This document shows positions 44,707-53,362 of a stretch of 64,000 bases of DNA, piece after piece. The stretch's first letter is position 1, and every line of letters starts with the position of its first letter. Position numbers and translations under genes: made by a program. The notes under the pieces were generated by a model. The model saw only the letters and a program-made list of their open reading frames with translations, was not told the DNA's origin and did not search any database. Source of the DNA: Glaciecola sp. KUL10 (GTDB lineage Bacteria; Pseudomonadota; Gammaproteobacteria; Enterobacterales; Alteromonadaceae); NCBI RefSeq assembly GCF_003203515.1, contig NZ_BGNG01000005.1, forward strand, positions 1 to 64,000. Direction: 5' to 3'.

Positions 44707-45696
44707 ATGTATTCGAAATTTCTTCAACAAACGCTCATGAAGCTACTTTTAGGCGGAGTCGCTATCATTTCTCTTTCAACGCCCAGCCTCGTAACTGCTT
44801 ACGACCACGAAATACTGGCCGATGGTGTTTTATTAGGTGATATCGACGCTGTGAAAGCAAGGAAGAAGCCGAGTGAAAATTTCGAACTAATCGATTGGCA
44901 CCTAACACTGCCTATCGACACTAATAAAGATGGAAAGGCAGACACCATCCAAGAACCTTTTTTGGCAAATGGATTTGAATTAAAGCCTTTGTTTTTTACA
45001 GGAAACGATGGGGGCTTAGTGTTCGTTGCTCCCAATAAAGGTGCTAAAACTTCAAAAAACACTAAATACACCCGAACAGAATTACGTGAAATGCTTCGTC
45101 GCGGTAACAAATCAATTAAAACACAAGGTGTTAATAAAAATAATTGGGTGTTTAGCTCAATGCATCGTTCAGGTCAGCGCAAAGCAGGTGGTGTTGACGG
45201 CAGTTTAGAAGCTACATTGGCAGTCAATAGAGTGTCGACGACTGGTGATATTAAAATGGTAGGACGTGTGATCGTTGGTCAAATACATGCCATAAAAGAC
45301 GAGCCAATTCGGCTTTATTATCGCAAACTACCCGGTAACACGAAGGGCTCAGTATACTTTGCACACGAGATTAATGGGGGGGATGATATTTGGATAAACC
45401 TAGTTGGCTCTCGCTCTCATACCCTATCAGACCCCGAAGACGGGATCGAACTCAACGAACTGTTTTCATACAAAATAAGTGTCGTGAAAGATGATCTTAC
45501 CGTCACTCTTATTCGACAAGGCAAACCAAACATTACTAAAACGGTTGATATGAGCGAAAGCGGATACGGAAAATCAAACCAATACATGTATTTTAAAGCA
45601 GGTGTGTACAACCAAAATAATGGCGGTGAAGACAATGACTTTGTCCAAGCTACCTTCTACCATATTAAAAATGAACATCAAGGATATGATTATTAA
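44707..45696 (+). CDS. Alginate lyase, PL7 family
   Basis: A 329-aa secreted endolytic lyase. N-terminal signal region (MYSKFLQQTLMKLLLGGVAI and on, cut near TAYD), then the jelly-roll PL7 domain with its three hallmark motifs: RTELR (123-127), QIH (192-194) and YFKAGVYNQN near the C-terminus. A DTNKDGKAD loop near 71-79 looks like a calcium site. ATG 44707 follows GAGG by 6 nt; TTG 44668 upstream is less good. No carbohydrate-binding module, unlike the second PL7 at 51637. Divergent from PL6 across operator B. Confidence 0.92.
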   Translation: MYSKFLQQTLMKLLLGGVAIISLSTPSLVTAYDHEILADGVLLGDIDAVKARKKPSENFELIDWHLTLPIDTNKDGKADTIQEPFLANGFELKPLFFTGNDGGLVFVAPNKGAKTSKNTKYTRTELREMLRRGNKSIKTQGVNKNNWVFSSMHRSGQRKAGGVDGSLEATLAVNRVSTTGDIKMVGRVIVGQIHAIKDEPIRLYYRKLPGNTKGSVYFAHEINGGDDIWINLVGSRSHTLSDPEDGIELNELFSYKISVVKDDLTVTLIRQGKPNITKTVDMSESGYGKSNQYMYFKAGVYNQNNGGEDNDFVQATFYHIKNEHQGYDY

Positions 45697-45735
45697 ACAA
45701 GGTTTATTGTTTCATTTTTTAAGCTCCAAAAAACA

Positions 45736-46794
45736 CTAACGTTTGTTAAGTTCTTGTTTGATATAGGCATCTAAGTTTTTAATAAGGTCGATATCCATAT
45801 CAGATAATATCCCTTGGGCATGTTCTGGAATATGCCCTCTTACCTTTTCTGGTTCTCCCAAGTAATGCCCTAGCAGGGTTTTCCAAGCTTCTTTTCTATT
45901 GCTCTCCATAGTGTTAAAGCTTTGTATTGCATGAAGCAACGCGACAACAGGTGTAGCGGTCGAAACTCGACGGTCTGACCACCAATAATTGAGTAACACA
46001 TTAAATTTGCTAAGCGCTTCCACGTGGTGCCACCAAGGTGTTGGTATAAAAATACCGTCTCCTGCATTCAATTCAACCGACAAAGCATTTTCATATGCAT
46101 AAACATAGTTGGGGAAGCGATTAAGATCGGGTTGGTTTATGTCAACTAAACTGACAGCCTGGCCAGCAGGAGTATGATCAATAGGACCCACATATAGATT
46201 AGCAATTTGCTCTGGTGGGAATAAGGTAAAGCGCCGTTTACCCGCGCCGACGATAGCTAGATTATCTGCCTCATCAAAATGAGCAGCAATTTTTAAACCA
46301 TGTCCAAACCAAATTAGTGGCTTTCTAAAGCTATCAAGTAGATGCGTGTGATGCTGCTTTAACATGCTTTTGAATAACTTCGAAAGTGGTGTACTTTGAA
46401 CCGCATAATCGGCATCGTCGATTTTTCTTTCCATGCGAGCAAAGCAATTCTTTAGACTCAATTCTGCGATTCCAAAGTTCATTGCCCTCATGTCTTCTCT
46501 GTAAAACATCTTTTTTTGAGACGATTTTGGCACTCTTGTCAATCGAACATTTTCAATCTCACTGTCACTCTCTCTGGCTTGAGTTTGGAGATATCGAAAC
46601 GCATCATCTGAGGCAGTAACGATTGGCCAATCCTTTGCAACCCGTCTTATAACGAATGGTTGATAAGTATTCTGTATGAGCGCTTCAAATTCATCACGAC
46701 TCAAGTCATGGTATTCGTTTGGCGCAGATAACTCGCTTGGTCGGAGTTTAAGCATATAGTAACTAGGCCTAATTTTAGTTTTAAAAACGGGCAT
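45736..46794 (-). CDS. Cupin_8/JmjC-like protein (putative Fe(II)/2OG hydroxylase)
   Basis: A 352-aa protein of the JmjC-like cupin_8 family (PF13621). The iron-binding H-x-D is in AAHFDEADNLAIVGAGKRRFTLFPPEQ, the distal His in PTPWWHHVEAL, with NVLLNYWWSDRR after it. This sort of gene is regularly found with TonB-dependent receptors and tryptophan-halogenase-like genes in Alteromonadales, Xanthomonas and Caulobacter. The substrate is unknown; a peptide, protein or receptor residue is possible. No signal peptide. Divergent from the TBDR at 47052 and convergent with PL7. Confidence 0.82.
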   Translation of the reverse strand: MPVFKTKIRPSYYMLKLRPSELSAPNEYHDLSRDEFEALIQNTYQPFVIRRVAKDWPIVTASDDAFRYLQTQARESDSEIENVRLTRVPKSSQKKMFYREDMRAMNFGIAELSLKNCFARMERKIDDADYAVQSTPLSKLFKSMLKQHHTHLLDSFRKPLIWFGHGLKIAAHFDEADNLAIVGAGKRRFTLFPPEQIANLYVGPIDHTPAGQAVSLVDINQPDLNRFPNYVYAYENALSVELNAGDGIFIPTPWWHHVEALSKFNVLLNYWWSDRRVSTATPVVALLHAIQSFNTMESNRKEAWKTLLGHYLGEPEKVRGHIPEHAQGILSDMDIDLIKNLDAYIKQELNKR

Positions 46795-46889
46795 AGCATT
46801 TAGGTAATTAATGTAAAAATCAAGCCTTTTAAAATCTAAATACGCCCTCTGGATATGTTAATAATTTGTTTAATTTTCACCTGAATAAT

Positions 46890-46936
46890 TATGAATACGT
46901 ATGCATTTTTGATGACCGACGTTATGAATACGTATG
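46890..46936. promoter_or_regulatory. Two direct TATGAATACGTATG sites before a TonB receptor
   Basis: Identical 14-bp sequences at 46890-46903 and 46923-46936, 33 bp apart (about three helical turns), each holding the palindrome ATACGTAT. The second lies 17 bp upstream of a -35/-10 pair TTGCTA-N17-TAACAT (46954-46982). A likely operator or activator site for the TBDR and perhaps the divergent cupin gene. The binding protein is not known. Confidence 0.5.
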
Positions 46937-47051
46937 TAGTAAATGTAAACGGATTGCTAATAAAAGTGTGGGTTTGTAACATTCATGTCAGATTTTTGAA
47001 GTCTTTTGATAAAGATTCGAAATCGTTCACACACCACAGGATCAAGACATA

Positions 47052-49841
47052 ATGAAAAAATTTAAACCCAATCTAATCTGCGCAGCGCTAATGACTAGCG
47101 GATTAGCATACGCTTCAAATGGCTTTGCACAAGAAACAGACGCTCAAAGCGACGAGCCAAGTGTTAACGTAGAAATTATCCAAGTATCAGGCATAAGAGG
47201 TTCTCTTATCCGTGCACAAGCACTTAAGCAAGATAACACTTCATTTGTAGAAGTGCTCTCAGCTGAAGATATCGGTAAGTTACCAGATACAAGTATCGCT
47301 GAATCACTTGCTCGTCTACCTGGTATTGCAGGTGAGCGAAGAAACGGACGCACATCAGGCTTATCAGTACGTGGTTTTAACGAAAACTATGTAGCAACAA
47401 GCTTAAACGGTCGTGAATTGCTTGGTATGGGTGACAACCGTGGTGTTGAATTTGATTTATACCCTTCTGAAATCATAGCGAACGTTGTTGTATACAAGAC
47501 ACCTGAAGCTGGCCTATTAAACCAAGGTATTGGTGGTACTGTCGATTTACAGACTATCAACCCAATTGGTAAAGATCGCACAATCGTATTTAATGGCTCT
47601 TTAGAACAAAACCAAATTGATTCACAAAACCCTGACTTTGACGACCAAGGTCATCGTTTCTCTCTCAACTTTGTAGACTCTTTTGCTGACGATACATTGG
47701 GTGTAGCGGTTACTTTTGCTTCACTAGAATCGCCAAGCCAAGAAGAGCACTTCCGTGGTTGGGGATATCCTGGTGCAAGCACAACAAACGATCGCGACCA
47801 AGTTGATGTCCCTGAGGGCACACTTATCTATGGCGGTCATGATTCATTTTTCCGTTCTGGTTTATTAAAACGTGATTCACTTGCAGCGGTTGTTCAATAT
47901 CAACCAACAGATGATTTAGAAGTTAAATTCGACGCGCTATTTATCGATTTTAATGAGCAAAATGCAAAGCGTGGCTTGGAAGAAGGTGGCCCTGTATGGG
48001 GTGGCGTAGACTATACAGTCACGGAAGTTCAAGATGGATTAGTCACTGCTGGATTCCATGATGGATTTCATTCTGTTGTGCGCAACGACGTGTCAGAACA
48101 AGATGCAGAACTTAAGACATTTGGTCTTAACGTTGAGTATCAAATTAACGATTACTGGTCAGCTGATTTAGATATTTCAACAGGTAGCGTTGAAAAAACG
48201 ATTACTGACATAGAAAGCTATTCAGGCGTTGGTCGTGCTGGAATTGATGGTCGCCCATTATCAGCGAGAAGTTGGACACAAACGGCTACTGGCATTATGT
48301 TTGGCGCTCACCCAACGCTTCCGGGTGTTGATTTGACCGACCCTAACCTGATCAAGCTAGCTGGCCCACAAGCTTGGGGTTCTGCTATAACAGGCAGCGA
48401 CGGACAAGACGGTTTTGTTAACCGCCCTGCATTTGAAGAAGATTTAGATTCACTTCGCTTCACCTTAAACGGTGTTGTCGAATACGGCATAATTTCTGGC
48501 GTTGAAGCTGGCTTTGCATACTCTGACCGTTCTAAGTCTAAAGTCAATGACGGTATTTTCTTGCGTGCACCTGCCTACCCTGGTGAAGATGCTATACCTG
48601 AGGTGTTAGGTACAGTTGACCTTGGATTTATCGGTATTGGCGGTATTTTAGCATATGACAGCTTGGGTTTATTCAACAGCGGTTTCTACACCGAGTTTAA
48701 TGCAAACCTAACAGACAACTCTCGCCTAGGTGACACTTACGTAGTTGAAGAAGAACTAACGTCAATGTGGGTACGTGCGGACATCGATACCTTTATTGGT
48801 GATATGTACTTACGTGGTAACTTCGGCTTACAAGCAATGAGTGCAGACCAAAGTGCTACTGGCTTTAGTGTTATCACTAACGCAGCAGGACTGAGCGAAG
48901 CGACACCTGTTGAAGGTGGAGATGACTACACCGACCTATTACCAAGCTTTAACCTAGCGTTAGAAGTACTTGAAGGTCAGTTCGTTCGTTTAGCTGCTTC
49001 AAAAACAATTTCTCGCCCTCGTATGGACGATATGCGTCCAAACAATCAGGCTAGTTTCTCGTTTGATGAGACTCGAATCACGTCAACTGATCCTCAGCGT
49101 AGTGCTTGGTCTGGAAGCTCTGGTAACCCATTGCTTAAAAACTACGAAAGTAACCAGTTTGATATCGCATATGAAAATTACTTTGACGATGAAGGCTTCT
49201 TTGGTGCGGCTTTCTTCTACAAAGACATCAAAAACTGGCATAGAACACAAGATAACGTGCAAGACTTTAGCGCGGTATATATTCCTGAATTCCATCAAAG
49301 TGCTAACGGTGTTTCTCCGGCCATTTTCACTGGCCTAGTTAACCAAACTAACGATGGATTAGAAGGTTATGTGCGTGGTTACGAGTTCCAAGCTAGCTTG
49401 CCATTTGCGATGTTTAGCGACACGCTTGCAGGTCTTGGTTTATTCGGTAGTGCAACTTTCTTAGACGGTGAATTCACAGACGGCACTAGTGTTCCAGGCC
49501 TATCTGAAGAAAGCTACCAAATGACAGCATTCTATGAAAGAGCCGGTTTTGAAGTGCGTATTTCAGCCCGTAAACGCGATGAGTTTACAACTGAAGTACG
49601 TGGTTTAAGCCTACGTCTTGACGAAACCGTTGACCAAGGTTCAACATTGGTAGACGCACAAATTGGCTATGACTTTAGTGAATCAGGTATTGAAGCTCTT
49701 GAAGGACTTCGTATCACGCTACAAGCTCAAAACTTAACAGACGAAGAAACGGTTCAAACAAGTGACACAGACCCACGTTTGATCACTCAGTACCAACGCT
49801 TTGGTCGCAACTTCTTACTTGGTTTCAATTACGAGTTCTAA
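47052..49841 (+). CDS. TonB-dependent receptor (oligosaccharide type)
   Basis: A 929-aa outer-membrane receptor of the TonB-Xanthomonas/Caulobacter group (TIGR01782). Signal peptide 1-26 (cut at GFAQ). The TonB box region is VEIIQVSGIRGSLIR. Plug domain about 55-190 with SAEDIGKLPDTSIAESLARLPGIAGERR, then a 22-strand barrel ending in Phe. Adjacent lyases and the Trp-halogenase partner suggest import of alginate oligomers, but substrate is not proven. A terminator follows at 49875. Confidence 0.92.
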   Translation: MKKFKPNLICAALMTSGLAYASNGFAQETDAQSDEPSVNVEIIQVSGIRGSLIRAQALKQDNTSFVEVLSAEDIGKLPDTSIAESLARLPGIAGERRNGRTSGLSVRGFNENYVATSLNGRELLGMGDNRGVEFDLYPSEIIANVVVYKTPEAGLLNQGIGGTVDLQTINPIGKDRTIVFNGSLEQNQIDSQNPDFDDQGHRFSLNFVDSFADDTLGVAVTFASLESPSQEEHFRGWGYPGASTTNDRDQVDVPEGTLIYGGHDSFFRSGLLKRDSLAAVVQYQPTDDLEVKFDALFIDFNEQNAKRGLEEGGPVWGGVDYTVTEVQDGLVTAGFHDGFHSVVRNDVSEQDAELKTFGLNVEYQINDYWSADLDISTGSVEKTITDIESYSGVGRAGIDGRPLSARSWTQTATGIMFGAHPTLPGVDLTDPNLIKLAGPQAWGSAITGSDGQDGFVNRPAFEEDLDSLRFTLNGVVEYGIISGVEAGFAYSDRSKSKVNDGIFLRAPAYPGEDAIPEVLGTVDLGFIGIGGILAYDSLGLFNSGFYTEFNANLTDNSRLGDTYVVEEELTSMWVRADIDTFIGDMYLRGNFGLQAMSADQSATGFSVITNAAGLSEATPVEGGDDYTDLLPSFNLALEVLEGQFVRLAASKTISRPRMDDMRPNNQASFSFDETRITSTDPQRSAWSGSSGNPLLKNYESNQFDIAYENYFDDEGFFGAAFFYKDIKNWHRTQDNVQDFSAVYIPEFHQSANGVSPAIFTGLVNQTNDGLEGYVRGYEFQASLPFAMFSDTLAGLGLFGSATFLDGEFTDGTSVPGLSEESYQMTAFYERAGFEVRISARKRDEFTTEVRGLSLRLDETVDQGSTLVDAQIGYDFSESGIEALEGLRITLQAQNLTDEETVQTSDTDPRLITQYQRFGRNFLLGFNYEF

Positions 49842-49874
49842 GTTAAGGTTTTGTGATATTCTACAAAGCTAAAT

Positions 49875-49899
49875 AAAGCCCACCTTTGGTGGGCTTTTT
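49875..49899 (+). terminator. Intrinsic terminator after the TonB receptor
   Basis: AAAGCCCACC with GGTGGGCTTTTT, loop TTT, about 35 nt after the TBDR stop. The halogenase-like gene downstream therefore depends on readthrough or its own promoter. Confidence 0.85.
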
Positions 49900-50000
49900 G
49901 CCTCAATAAGCGCTTTATAATACAGAGTGAACACTTAGTCTTTGGTGCTTATAAACTAGCAAAATCATTGTTTTAAAAAAAGTAAAAAGGATACATCGAC

Positions 50001-51497
50001 ATGCAAACACAGGTAAAAAAAGTCGCAGTATTAGGTGGCGGTACCTCTGGGTGGATATCTGCAGCGCTATTAAAAAAGGTGTTGGGAACAACCGTTGATG
50101 TAGAATTAGTAGAATCTGAGCAAATCGGAACGGTTGGCGTGGGCGAAGCCACTATCCCGCCGATTCAAAAAGTAAATCAAGTTTTAGGCATCAATGAAGC
50201 CGAGTTTTTACGCGAAACAAAAGCCACCATTAAGTTGGCAATTAAATTTGAAAACTGGCGAGTAAATGGCGAAAGCTACTTTCATACTTTTGGCGCGCCT
50301 GGTCGTTCAATGGCATTTTGCCACTTTCATCACTTTTGGAAACGCGCAAAGACGCTAGGTCTAAAAGAATCACTTTGGGAATACGACCTTAATTACTTGT
50401 GCTGTAAAGAGAATAAATTTGCACAGATTAACGCAAAAGACCCCGTATTGGATTTGAGCTACGCCTATCATTTTGATGCGGGTCTGTATGCCCGTTACCT
50501 TCGAAAACTTTCTGAACAAATGGGCGTAGTGCGCACTGAAGGCCGTGTTGAAAAGATTCTTCAAGACGAGCAAAGTGGCAATATTACTCGTTTAAAGCTA
50601 GAAAATGGCAAAGAAGTGCAAGCAGATTTATTTATTGATTGCTCTGGCTTTAGAGGATTATTGATCCAACAAACGCTAAATGCAGGGTTTGAAGATTGGT
50701 CACATTGGCTCCCGTGTGATAGCGCAGTTGCAATTGCTTCAGAACGACATGAGCAAACAGCACCATTTACCCGTTCAATTGCGCGTGAAGCTGGTTGGCA
50801 GTGGCGTATACCGCTGCAACATAGGAATGGCAATGGCTTAGTTTATAGCAGCGCTCATTTAAACAAAGAGCAAGCAGAAGACTTTTTACTTAAACACCTT
50901 GATGCGAAAGCGCTAAGTGAACCCAACCATATTAGATTTAAAACCGGCAGAAGACGTAAGCAATGGCATAAAAACGTCGTGGCTGTTGGTTTATCAAGTG
51001 GCTTTTTAGAGCCTTTGGAGTCAACCAGTATTCATTTGATCCAATCTGCGGTGACTAGGCTAATACAACTGTTTCCGCATGACGGTATGTCACAGAGCAA
51101 CATCAATGAGTACAACGCTCAATCTAAATTAGAATACGAACAAATTCGTGATTTTATTATTTTGCACTATACATTAAACGAGAGAACAGACGCGCCGTTT
51201 TGGCGTGATGTGAGAGAAATGGAAATCCCATCTTTGTTGCAACACAAAATGGATTTGTTTAGAGAATCTGGCAAGATAGTTCGGGAGTTTAATGACTTAT
51301 TTCATGAAAGTTCTTGGCTTCAAGTCATGCTTGGTCAAGGTATTGAACCTCAAGACTACCATCCTTTGGCAAACTCAATGAGTGAAGCTGATCTGTTTGA
51401 GTTTTTGCGTCGCTTAAAAGAAATTAAAAACGAGCCGCTACCGAAGTTGCCGTCGCATGATTTGTTTTTGGAAAAATTTGCTGGGTTTGCGGGCTGA
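50001..51497 (+). CDS. Tryptophan-halogenase-like flavoprotein
   Basis: A 498-aa FAD-dependent protein of PF04820. FAD-binding GGGTSGW at 12-18, GVGEATIPP at 47-54, the Lys in ATIKLAIKFENW (Lys78) in the place of the catalytic Lys79 of PrnA, and the WQWRIP motif that marks flavin halogenases. Members next to TBDRs are widespread in marine gammaproteobacteria and no halogenated product is known, so real activity is uncertain. No signal peptide, so cytoplasmic. Downstream is copy 2 of the structured 3' element. Confidence 0.88.
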   Translation: MQTQVKKVAVLGGGTSGWISAALLKKVLGTTVDVELVESEQIGTVGVGEATIPPIQKVNQVLGINEAEFLRETKATIKLAIKFENWRVNGESYFHTFGAPGRSMAFCHFHHFWKRAKTLGLKESLWEYDLNYLCCKENKFAQINAKDPVLDLSYAYHFDAGLYARYLRKLSEQMGVVRTEGRVEKILQDEQSGNITRLKLENGKEVQADLFIDCSGFRGLLIQQTLNAGFEDWSHWLPCDSAVAIASERHEQTAPFTRSIAREAGWQWRIPLQHRNGNGLVYSSAHLNKEQAEDFLLKHLDAKALSEPNHIRFKTGRRRKQWHKNVVAVGLSSGFLEPLESTSIHLIQSAVTRLIQLFPHDGMSQSNINEYNAQSKLEYEQIRDFIILHYTLNERTDAPFWRDVREMEIPSLLQHKMDLFRESGKIVREFNDLFHESSWLQVMLGQGIEPQDYHPLANSMSEADLFEFLRRLKEIKNEPLPKLPSHDLFLEKFAGFAG

Positions 51498-51527
51498 TTT
51501 GGATGACTTTGCATCGCACTTCGTATG

Positions 51528-51635
51528 TAATATTCAGCTTTTACCATATAAGCCCATTCGCTTTCATAAAAACGCACACGGGCATCCATGCCGCTTTAGC
51601 GCCGCGTCCTTGCGGCACAAATTTTATGAAAGTTG
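51528..51635 (+). repeat. Structured 3' element, copy 2 (after halogenase-like gene)
   Basis: Plus-strand homologue of 35801-35933, beginning TAATATTCAGCTTTTACCA 30 nt after the stop. The closing stem CTTTCATAAAA (51561-51571) pairs with TTTTATGAAAG (51622-51632), 11 bp perfect. Inside are GGCATCCATGCC and GCCG...CGGC. Compared with copy 1, the extra C/G pair and the A-T to G-C swap in the small stem are compensatory. It ends just short of the stop codon of the convergent PL7 lipoprotein. Confidence 0.75.
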
Positions 51636-51636
51636 T

Positions 51637-53169
51637 TTATTGAGGCCCATACTCAGTATTTAACTGATAAAACGTCACCTTAGAAAAATCATCACCATCA
51701 CCCGTATTGTTTTGTGAATACGCACCGGCTTTGAAATAATTCCACTCTTCAATAATGTCGTAACCGCTTCCGCGTTCGTTCATATCGACGTAGTTGTAAC
51801 CGATAATCGGGCCATTCAAATTCCCTCTTCTGATAATGACATCAATGCGTGCTCCACGTTGGTCAATCTCATAAGAGAATACCTCGCCTAATGCAATGCC
51901 CTGCGAAGGATTATTGGTAATGGTGGGATGTGATTGGTCGCTACTTAATTCATCACCCACAACCATGAGCCATAAATCATCGCCGCCGCGTAATTCGTGA
52001 GCAAAGTAGATATAACCGCGTTCATTGTTTTCAAATTTCTTGTAATACAAACGAATGGGTTCATCGTCATCAGCGTGAATCTGACCTACGATTACACGGC
52101 CTTCATGAAGCTGCGAACCGGTAGTAGTGACTTCGTCCACTTTTAATGTGGCTGTCATGCGACCGCCGCGACCACCAACTGTCGTTTGTGGATCAGGCTG
52201 ATAACCTAATATCCAGTTGTTTTCATTCACACCCTGCGTGCGAATACTGGTATCACCACGACGGAGCATACCGCGTAATTCAGAACGCGTGAAAGAGGTA
52301 TTAGCAGAGGTTTTAGCACCATCTACCGTTGCCACAAAGACCATTCCGCCGTCTTCGGCAGTATAAAAGTATTGCTCACTCACATAACCAGCATCTAATT
52401 GACGTTCACTCGCTCTTAATGAAAAACCATCGTTGGGGTCAACTTCTGGTGTATCGAGTGCCCACGACAATAAATCGAAATTGCTACCCGGTGGCACATT
52501 TGGGTCCAAATTGAACTGAGCGATATCCACGGGTTGTTCTGTAATTGGAGCACTATCAACATCTAAAGGACACCCCATCACTGCGATTTCTGCTAGTTCA
52601 GTTCGACCATCCGTGTCGCTGCCCTTGCTCGTTAAGCGAATAAAGCGAGCAGGAGTATCTTCAATATTCGTTATATCAAAATATGCGGTTTCACCACTCG
52701 AGTCGACCGAACTTGCAATGGTTTCGAATGCACTGCCGTCTTCAGAAATTTCAATATCAAAACTATTGATAGACTGTTCACCGTTCAACCAAGCACTTCC
52801 AATTTGCTTAACCTCGTACCTAAAGCCTAAATCTAGTGTTACGGTTGCATCGGGTAGTTCAGTAATCCAACTACCATTTCTGTCGAGTTGACCATCGATA
52901 ACGTTGCTAGCCAGAAAAGCACTATTTGTATTATCATCACTGCTTGCGCTGACGATCTGAATGTAGTCCAAGCCAGTGCAGCTTGTTACGGCTAAATTTG
53001 GCGGAAAAAGTGGGTCAGCAATAGATGGTTCAGGAGTTGGATCAGGATCTGGCGTGGGATCAGGTTGACTCGGCACCTCTGGCTCTGCAACGGGAGGCTC
53101 TGAACTGGAAGAGCCACCACATCCAGATAAAATTAGAATCGAACATCCAAGAAACAAATATTTTTTCAT
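51637..53169 (-). CDS. PL7 alginate lyase lipoprotein with F5/8C (CBM32-like) domain
   Basis: 510 aa. Lipobox LSGC with Cys17 (+2 Gly). An acidic Pro-rich linker (PDPTPDPDPTPEP, about 36-48), a discoidin-like carbohydrate-binding domain about 62-200 (FLASNVIDGQLDRNGSWITELPDATVTLDLG...RFIRLTSKGSD), then a PL7 domain from about 225 with RSELR (295-299), QIH (363-365) and YFKAGAYSQN. Probably displayed on the outer membrane to hold and cut alginate. ATG 53169 with AGGA upstream is preferred to the frame start at 53241. Confidence 0.92.
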   Translation of the reverse strand: MKKYLFLGCSILILSGCGGSSSSEPPVAEPEVPSQPDPTPDPDPTPEPSIADPLFPPNLAVTSCTGLDYIQIVSASSDDNTNSAFLASNVIDGQLDRNGSWITELPDATVTLDLGFRYEVKQIGSAWLNGEQSINSFDIEISEDGSAFETIASSVDSSGETAYFDITNIEDTPARFIRLTSKGSDTDGRTELAEIAVMGCPLDVDSAPITEQPVDIAQFNLDPNVPPGSNFDLLSWALDTPEVDPNDGFSLRASERQLDAGYVSEQYFYTAEDGGMVFVATVDGAKTSANTSFTRSELRGMLRRGDTSIRTQGVNENNWILGYQPDPQTTVGGRGGRMTATLKVDEVTTTGSQLHEGRVIVGQIHADDDEPIRLYYKKFENNERGYIYFAHELRGGDDLWLMVVGDELSSDQSHPTITNNPSQGIALGEVFSYEIDQRGARIDVIIRRGNLNGPIIGYNYVDMNERGSGYDIIEEWNYFKAGAYSQNNTGDGDDFSKVTFYQLNTEYGPQ

Positions 53170-53306
53170 CTTGTTTTCCTTATCTTTGTTAAAGATTACT
53201 TCAACTAAATCGTGATTTAAGCAATCAAATAATTGTGTCATACATGGTGACTAGCAAAAGCTGCTCATTATCACTACAAGACATAAACGTCTGTTCAAAA
53301 GCAAAA

Positions 53307-53337
53307 AAAATAGCGCTGCAAGAGCGCTATTTTTACT
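53307..53337. terminator. Bidirectional terminator between PL7 lipoprotein and repeat lipoprotein
   Basis: AAAATAGCGCT with AGCGCTATTTT around GCAAG (11-bp stem), A-run before and T-run after. It ends the minus-strand transcript of the repeat lipoprotein. Confidence 0.85.
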
Positions 53338-53362
53338 TGCGTAGCTTAAAAGCTATTAAGCA

